Source of the DNA: Phycisphaerae bacterium
GTDB lineage: Bacteria > Planctomycetota > Phycisphaerae > Sedimentisphaerales > Sedimentisphaeraceae
Reading direction: 5' to 3'
DNA: 44,565 nt
Assembly (NCBI GenBank): GCA_027078365.1
Contig: JALWYQ010000032.1
Location: 1 to 44,565, forward strand
Position numbers and translations under genes: made by a program. Shown here in pieces: positions 42,206-44,565 of this stretch (position 1 is its first letter; every line of letters begins with the position of its first letter). The notes beneath the pieces were generated by a model. The model saw nothing but the letters and a program-made list of their open reading frames with translations. It searched no databases and was not told the origin of the DNA.

Positions 42206-43060
42206 TTACTTAAGAAGCTGTAGAGCCATCTGAGGCATTCCGTTTGCCTGAGACAGCATTGATACACCAGCTTGAGTAAGAACTTGATTCTTAGTCATAT
42301 TTGCCATCTCTGTCGCAACGTCAACATCTGAAATACGTGACTCTGACGCTTGGAGATTTTCAATTTGAATACCAAGAATAGATACTGTACTCTCAAGACG
42401 GTTCATTGAGTAACCAAATGCCGCACGAGCTGCATCTTTATTAGTGATAGCAGTTGTAAGACTCGCTAGTGCTGTTGTTGCGCCAGCAGCTGTACTGATG
42501 TTAAGATCAACAACAGCATTTGTTCCAACAGTAAGACCTTCGTTCAAATTACCTGATGCATTTGCACTATTACTACTCAAATCAACACCTGATACGGTAA
42601 TCGTTGTGCTTGAACCAACGTGAATTGATACAGAAGAAGTTGAGCCATCAAGCATTGCAATACCATTAAATTTGGTATCAGATACAATACGATCAATCTC
42701 TGCTCTCATTTGGCCAAACTCGTTGTTCATGATTGTACGTTGCGCGTTTGAATAAGAACCCGTGGCAGCTTGCTCTGCAAGTTCTTTCATACGAATGAGG
42801 TTGCTATCGATTGCAGCCATAGCACCTTCCATTGTCTGGAGCATGCTAATACCGTCTTGCGCATTACGATTGCCCTGTTTTAGAGTTGCAACATCTGCTC
42901 TCATGAGCTCACGAACTGCCATACCAGCAGCGTCGTCCTTGGCACTATTAATGCGCAAGCCAGAAGAAAGCCTCTCGACCGAACTCGATAGAGAATCATA
43001 GCTATTCCCTAAGTGTCTAGCAGCATTAACTGCCATTATGTTACTTCTGATTGCTAACAT
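42206..43060 (-). CDS. Flagellin, short form (paralogue 2)
   Basis: Second tandem flagellin, 284 residues and almost identical to paralogue 1 in the N- and C-terminal helices. It differs mainly in residues about 150-205 (VDLSSNSANASGNLNEGLTV, then AVVDLN) and ends LLK instead of LLR. It has the same D0/D1-only architecture, RBS (AAGGAG, eight bases) and upstream control region. The pattern of conserved ends and a varying middle suits surface-exposed variation or differential incorporation into one filament. Confidence 0.97.
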   Translation of the reverse strand: MLAIRSNIMAVNAARHLGNSYDSLSSSVERLSSGLRINSAKDDAAGMAVRELMRADVATLKQGNRNAQDGISMLQTMEGAMAAIDSNLIRMKELAEQAATGSYSNAQRTIMNNEFGQMRAEIDRIVSDTKFNGIAMLDGSTSSVSIHVGSSTTITVSGVDLSSNSANASGNLNEGLTVGTNAVVDLNISTAAGATTALASLTTAITNKDAARAAFGYSMNRLESTVSILGIQIENLQASESRISDVDVATEMANMTKNQVLTQAGVSMLSQANGMPQMALQLLK

Positions 43061-43137
43061 CTTTTAAACTCCTTAGTATAAATTAATGTTTTGCTGATCA
43101 CCAACCCCACAAAGTGGCGCTAATTCAACAATCATAA

Positions 43138-43164
43138 TTATCGCTTAGCATCAAACAAACTTAA
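43138..43164 (-). promoter_or_regulatory. Sigma-28 promoter of flagellin paralogue 2
   Basis: TTAAGTTT (43157-43164), 11 bases, AGCGATAA (43138-43145) on the minus strand. The distal box TTTTATAGGAC starts at 43240, exactly 102 bases from the start of the -10 element, as at the other two genes. Confidence 0.88.
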
Positions 43165-43304
43165 GACCTATAACAATGTAAAAAATAGCTAATTGTGGTT
43201 TTTTAAAGAGATTATAAGACGTTGTTTTTCGGGCGGCGTTTTTATAGGACGTTCCGATAAAAAAATATCACTTTTTTGATTTGCTCTACCAGTAATCTCA
43301 AAAC

Positions 43305-43339
43305 AAAAAAAAGGCTGAACTCGTTGAAAGAGATCAGCC
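43305..43339 (-). terminator. Terminator of flagellin paralogue 3
   Basis: Minus-strand stem GGCTGA (43334-43339) / TCAGCC (43313-43318) followed by a run of about eight T (43305-43312). Confidence 0.82.
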
Positions 43340-43359
43340 ACGCTTGAATTAGCTAATAA

Positions 43360-44172
43360 TTACTTAAGAAGTTGTAAAGCCATCTGAGGCATTCCATTCG
43401 CCTGAGATAACATTGACACGCCAGCTTGAGTAAGAACTTGATTCTTAGTCATATTTGCCATCTCTGTCGCAACGTCAACGTCTGAAATACGTGACTCTGA
43501 TGCTTGGAGATTTTCGATTTGGATACCAAGAATAGATGTTGTACTCTCAAGACGGTTCATCGAATAACCAAATTTAGCGCGAGCACTATCTTTAGTCGTA
43601 ATCGCTGTAGTAAGCGCTGTAAGAGCTGTCGCTGCCCCAGCTGCTGTACTAATATCTAGAGTACCAGTATCAACACCAAGAGTTGCTGTTCTTAAATCAG
43701 AACCAGTAATATCGATTGTAGTTGAAGAACCAACATGGATTGAAACAGTGTTGGTATTATTAAGCATCGCAATACCGTTGAACTTTGTATCACCTGCAAT
43801 GCGATCAATCTCAGCTGCCATTTGGCCAAATTCATTATTCATAATTGTACGCTGCGCACTTGAATAAGAACCTGTGGCGGCTTGTTCTGCAAGCTCTTTC
43901 ATACGGATAAGGTTATTATCAATTACGGCCATAGCACCTTCCATTGTCTGAAGCATGCTAATACCGTCTTGTGCATTACGGTTGCCCTGTTTTAGAGTTG
44001 CAATATCTGCCCTCATAAGCTCACGAACCGCCATACCAGCAGCATCGTCTTTGGCACTATTAATGCGCAAGCCAGAAGATAGCCTCTCGACTGAACTCGA
44101 TAGAGAATCATAGCTATTCCCTAAGTGCCTAGCAGCATTTACTGCCATTATGTTACTTCTGATTGCTAACAT
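43360..44172 (-). CDS. Flagellin, short form (paralogue 3)
   Basis: Third tandem flagellin, 270 residues. The N- and C-terminal helices match the other copies, but the middle is shorter and different (LNNTNTVSIHVGSSTTIDI, then DLRTATLGVDTGTLDISTA), and the start of the second D1 helix reads SARAKFGYSMNRLEST. It ends LLK. AAGGAG lies eight bases before the ATG, with the sigma-28 promoter and leader shared by the array. The 14-residue difference lies wholly in the middle segment, where filament flagellins vary in nature. Confidence 0.97.
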   Translation of the reverse strand: MLAIRSNIMAVNAARHLGNSYDSLSSSVERLSSGLRINSAKDDAAGMAVRELMRADIATLKQGNRNAQDGISMLQTMEGAMAVIDNNLIRMKELAEQAATGSYSSAQRTIMNNEFGQMAAEIDRIAGDTKFNGIAMLNNTNTVSIHVGSSTTIDITGSDLRTATLGVDTGTLDISTAAGAATALTALTTAITTKDSARAKFGYSMNRLESTTSILGIQIENLQASESRISDVDVATEMANMTKNQVLTQAGVSMLSQANGMPQMALQLLK

Positions 44173-44249
44173 CTTTTAAACTCCTTAGTATAAGTTAATG
44201 GTTTGATGATCACCAACCCCACGAAACGGTGCTAATTCAACAATCCCAA

Positions 44250-44276
44250 TTATCGCTTGGCACCGAGTAAACTTAA
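44250..44276 (-). promoter_or_regulatory. Sigma-28 promoter of flagellin paralogue 3
   Basis: TTAAGTTT (44269-44276), 11 bases, AGCGATAA (44250-44257) on the minus strand. The distal box TTTTATAGGAC is at 44352-44362. Confidence 0.88.
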
Positions 44277-44405
44277 GACCTATAACAACGTTAAAAATGA
44301 TTAATTATGACCTTTAAATAGATTTATCAGACGTCGGCTCCAAACCAACACTTTTATAGGACGCTCCGATAAAAAAATATTCACCCCACTATCAATTTAA
44401 AAATA

Positions 44406-44444
44406 AAAAAAGGCTGGACTCTTAAAAAGAGACCAGCCTTTTTT
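44406..44444. terminator. Terminator of flagellin paralogue 4
   Basis: 12-bp stem AAAAAAGGCTGG (44406-44417) / CCAGCCTTTTTT (44433-44444) with an inner CTCTT/AAGAG pair. T-rich on both strands. Confidence 0.9.
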
Positions 44445-44460
44445 AAATCTTATAAACCGC

Positions 44461-44565
44461 TTAGCGAAGAAGTTGTAAAGCCATCTGAGGCATTCCATTC
44501 GCCTGAGATAACATTGACACGCCAGCTTGAGTAAGAACTTGATTCTTAGTCATATTTGCCATCTC
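44461..44565 (-). CDS. Flagellin paralogue 4, C-terminal end only (truncated by window edge)
   Basis: The last 34 codons of a fourth flagellin. The reading EMANMTKNQVLTQAGVSMLS... ending LLR matches the C-terminal D0 helix of the other copies, and the stop TAA is at 44461-44463 on the minus strand. Like paralogue 1 it ends LLR. The gene extends beyond the window, so array size is at least four. Confidence 0.95.
   Translation of the reverse strand, partial: EMANMTKNQVLTQAGVSMLSQANGMPQMALQLLR

Noticed and set aside
42762..43001. 79-codon plus-strand reading frame inside flagellin 2
   Set aside because: Antisense shadow of the conserved N-terminal helices.

Overview
This window reads as chromosomal DNA of an AT-rich, flagellated, diderm bacterium. 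The best guess is a Phycisphaerae-type planctomycete. The pointers are a BlaI/M56 pair whose peptidase carries a SecD-like head domain, a lipoprotein joining a FlgI-like domain to HEAT repeats, a VPLP-type PEP-CTERM protein, a PPi-type phosphofructokinase and a Na+-pumping decarboxylase. An LpxH-like hydrolase, lipoproteins and the FlgI-like domain point to an outer membrane. The lineage is inferred from gene content only; there is no rRNA or tRNA here. Most genes have clear Shine-Dalgarno sites, and TTGACA/TATAAT-like promoters recur.

Layout. 0.3-4.7 kb: birA (minus) diverges from a complete oadG-oadA-oadB operon, so the ligase that biotinylates OadA sits beside it. 4.8-6.3 kb: a FetAB-type exporter. 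6.5-14.4 kb: the FlgI/HEAT lipoprotein, smc, and two M16 genes that look like the inactive and active halves of one heterodimeric peptidase. 14.5-15.3 kb: an orphan PEP-CTERM protein behind a consensus promoter. 15.5-20.4 kb: a minus-strand operon (PIG-L deacetylase, GATase-like protein, PPi-PFK, double-SIS sugar isomerase) divergent from an AraC regulator, probably for catabolism of an acylated amino sugar.

20.5-26.2 kb is the accessory part: a LOG-family protein, then an AbiE-like regulator/nucleotidyltransferase pair bracketed by 57-58 bp REP-like palindromes and preceded by a symmetric four-site operator, then a BlaI/M56 module. 26.3-30.0 kb: a beta-carbonic anhydrase and a GntR/LacI-type regulator with a D-2-hydroxyacid dehydrogenase and a KDPG-aldolase-like protein. 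30.4-35.4 kb: an M29 aminopeptidase, an LpxH-like hydrolase, a candidate 6S RNA behind pheT, a PheT lacking the usual tRNA-binding domain, and a PEGA lipoprotein.

35.5-44.6 kb (all minus): cheB, cheD, cheR, cheA, fliS and at least four tandem short flagellin genes; the last is cut by the window edge. Each complete flagellin gene has a sigma-28-type promoter (TTAAGTTT-N11-AGCGATAA), a conserved leader and a distal box at a fixed distance. Looser versions of the promoter precede cheA and cheR, suggesting one FliA-type regulon.

The most unusual items are the REP-bracketed AbiE-like cassette with its operator, the M56-SecD fusion, the FlgI/HEAT lipoprotein, the candidate 6S RNA behind pheT, the amino-sugar operon and the flagellin distal box.
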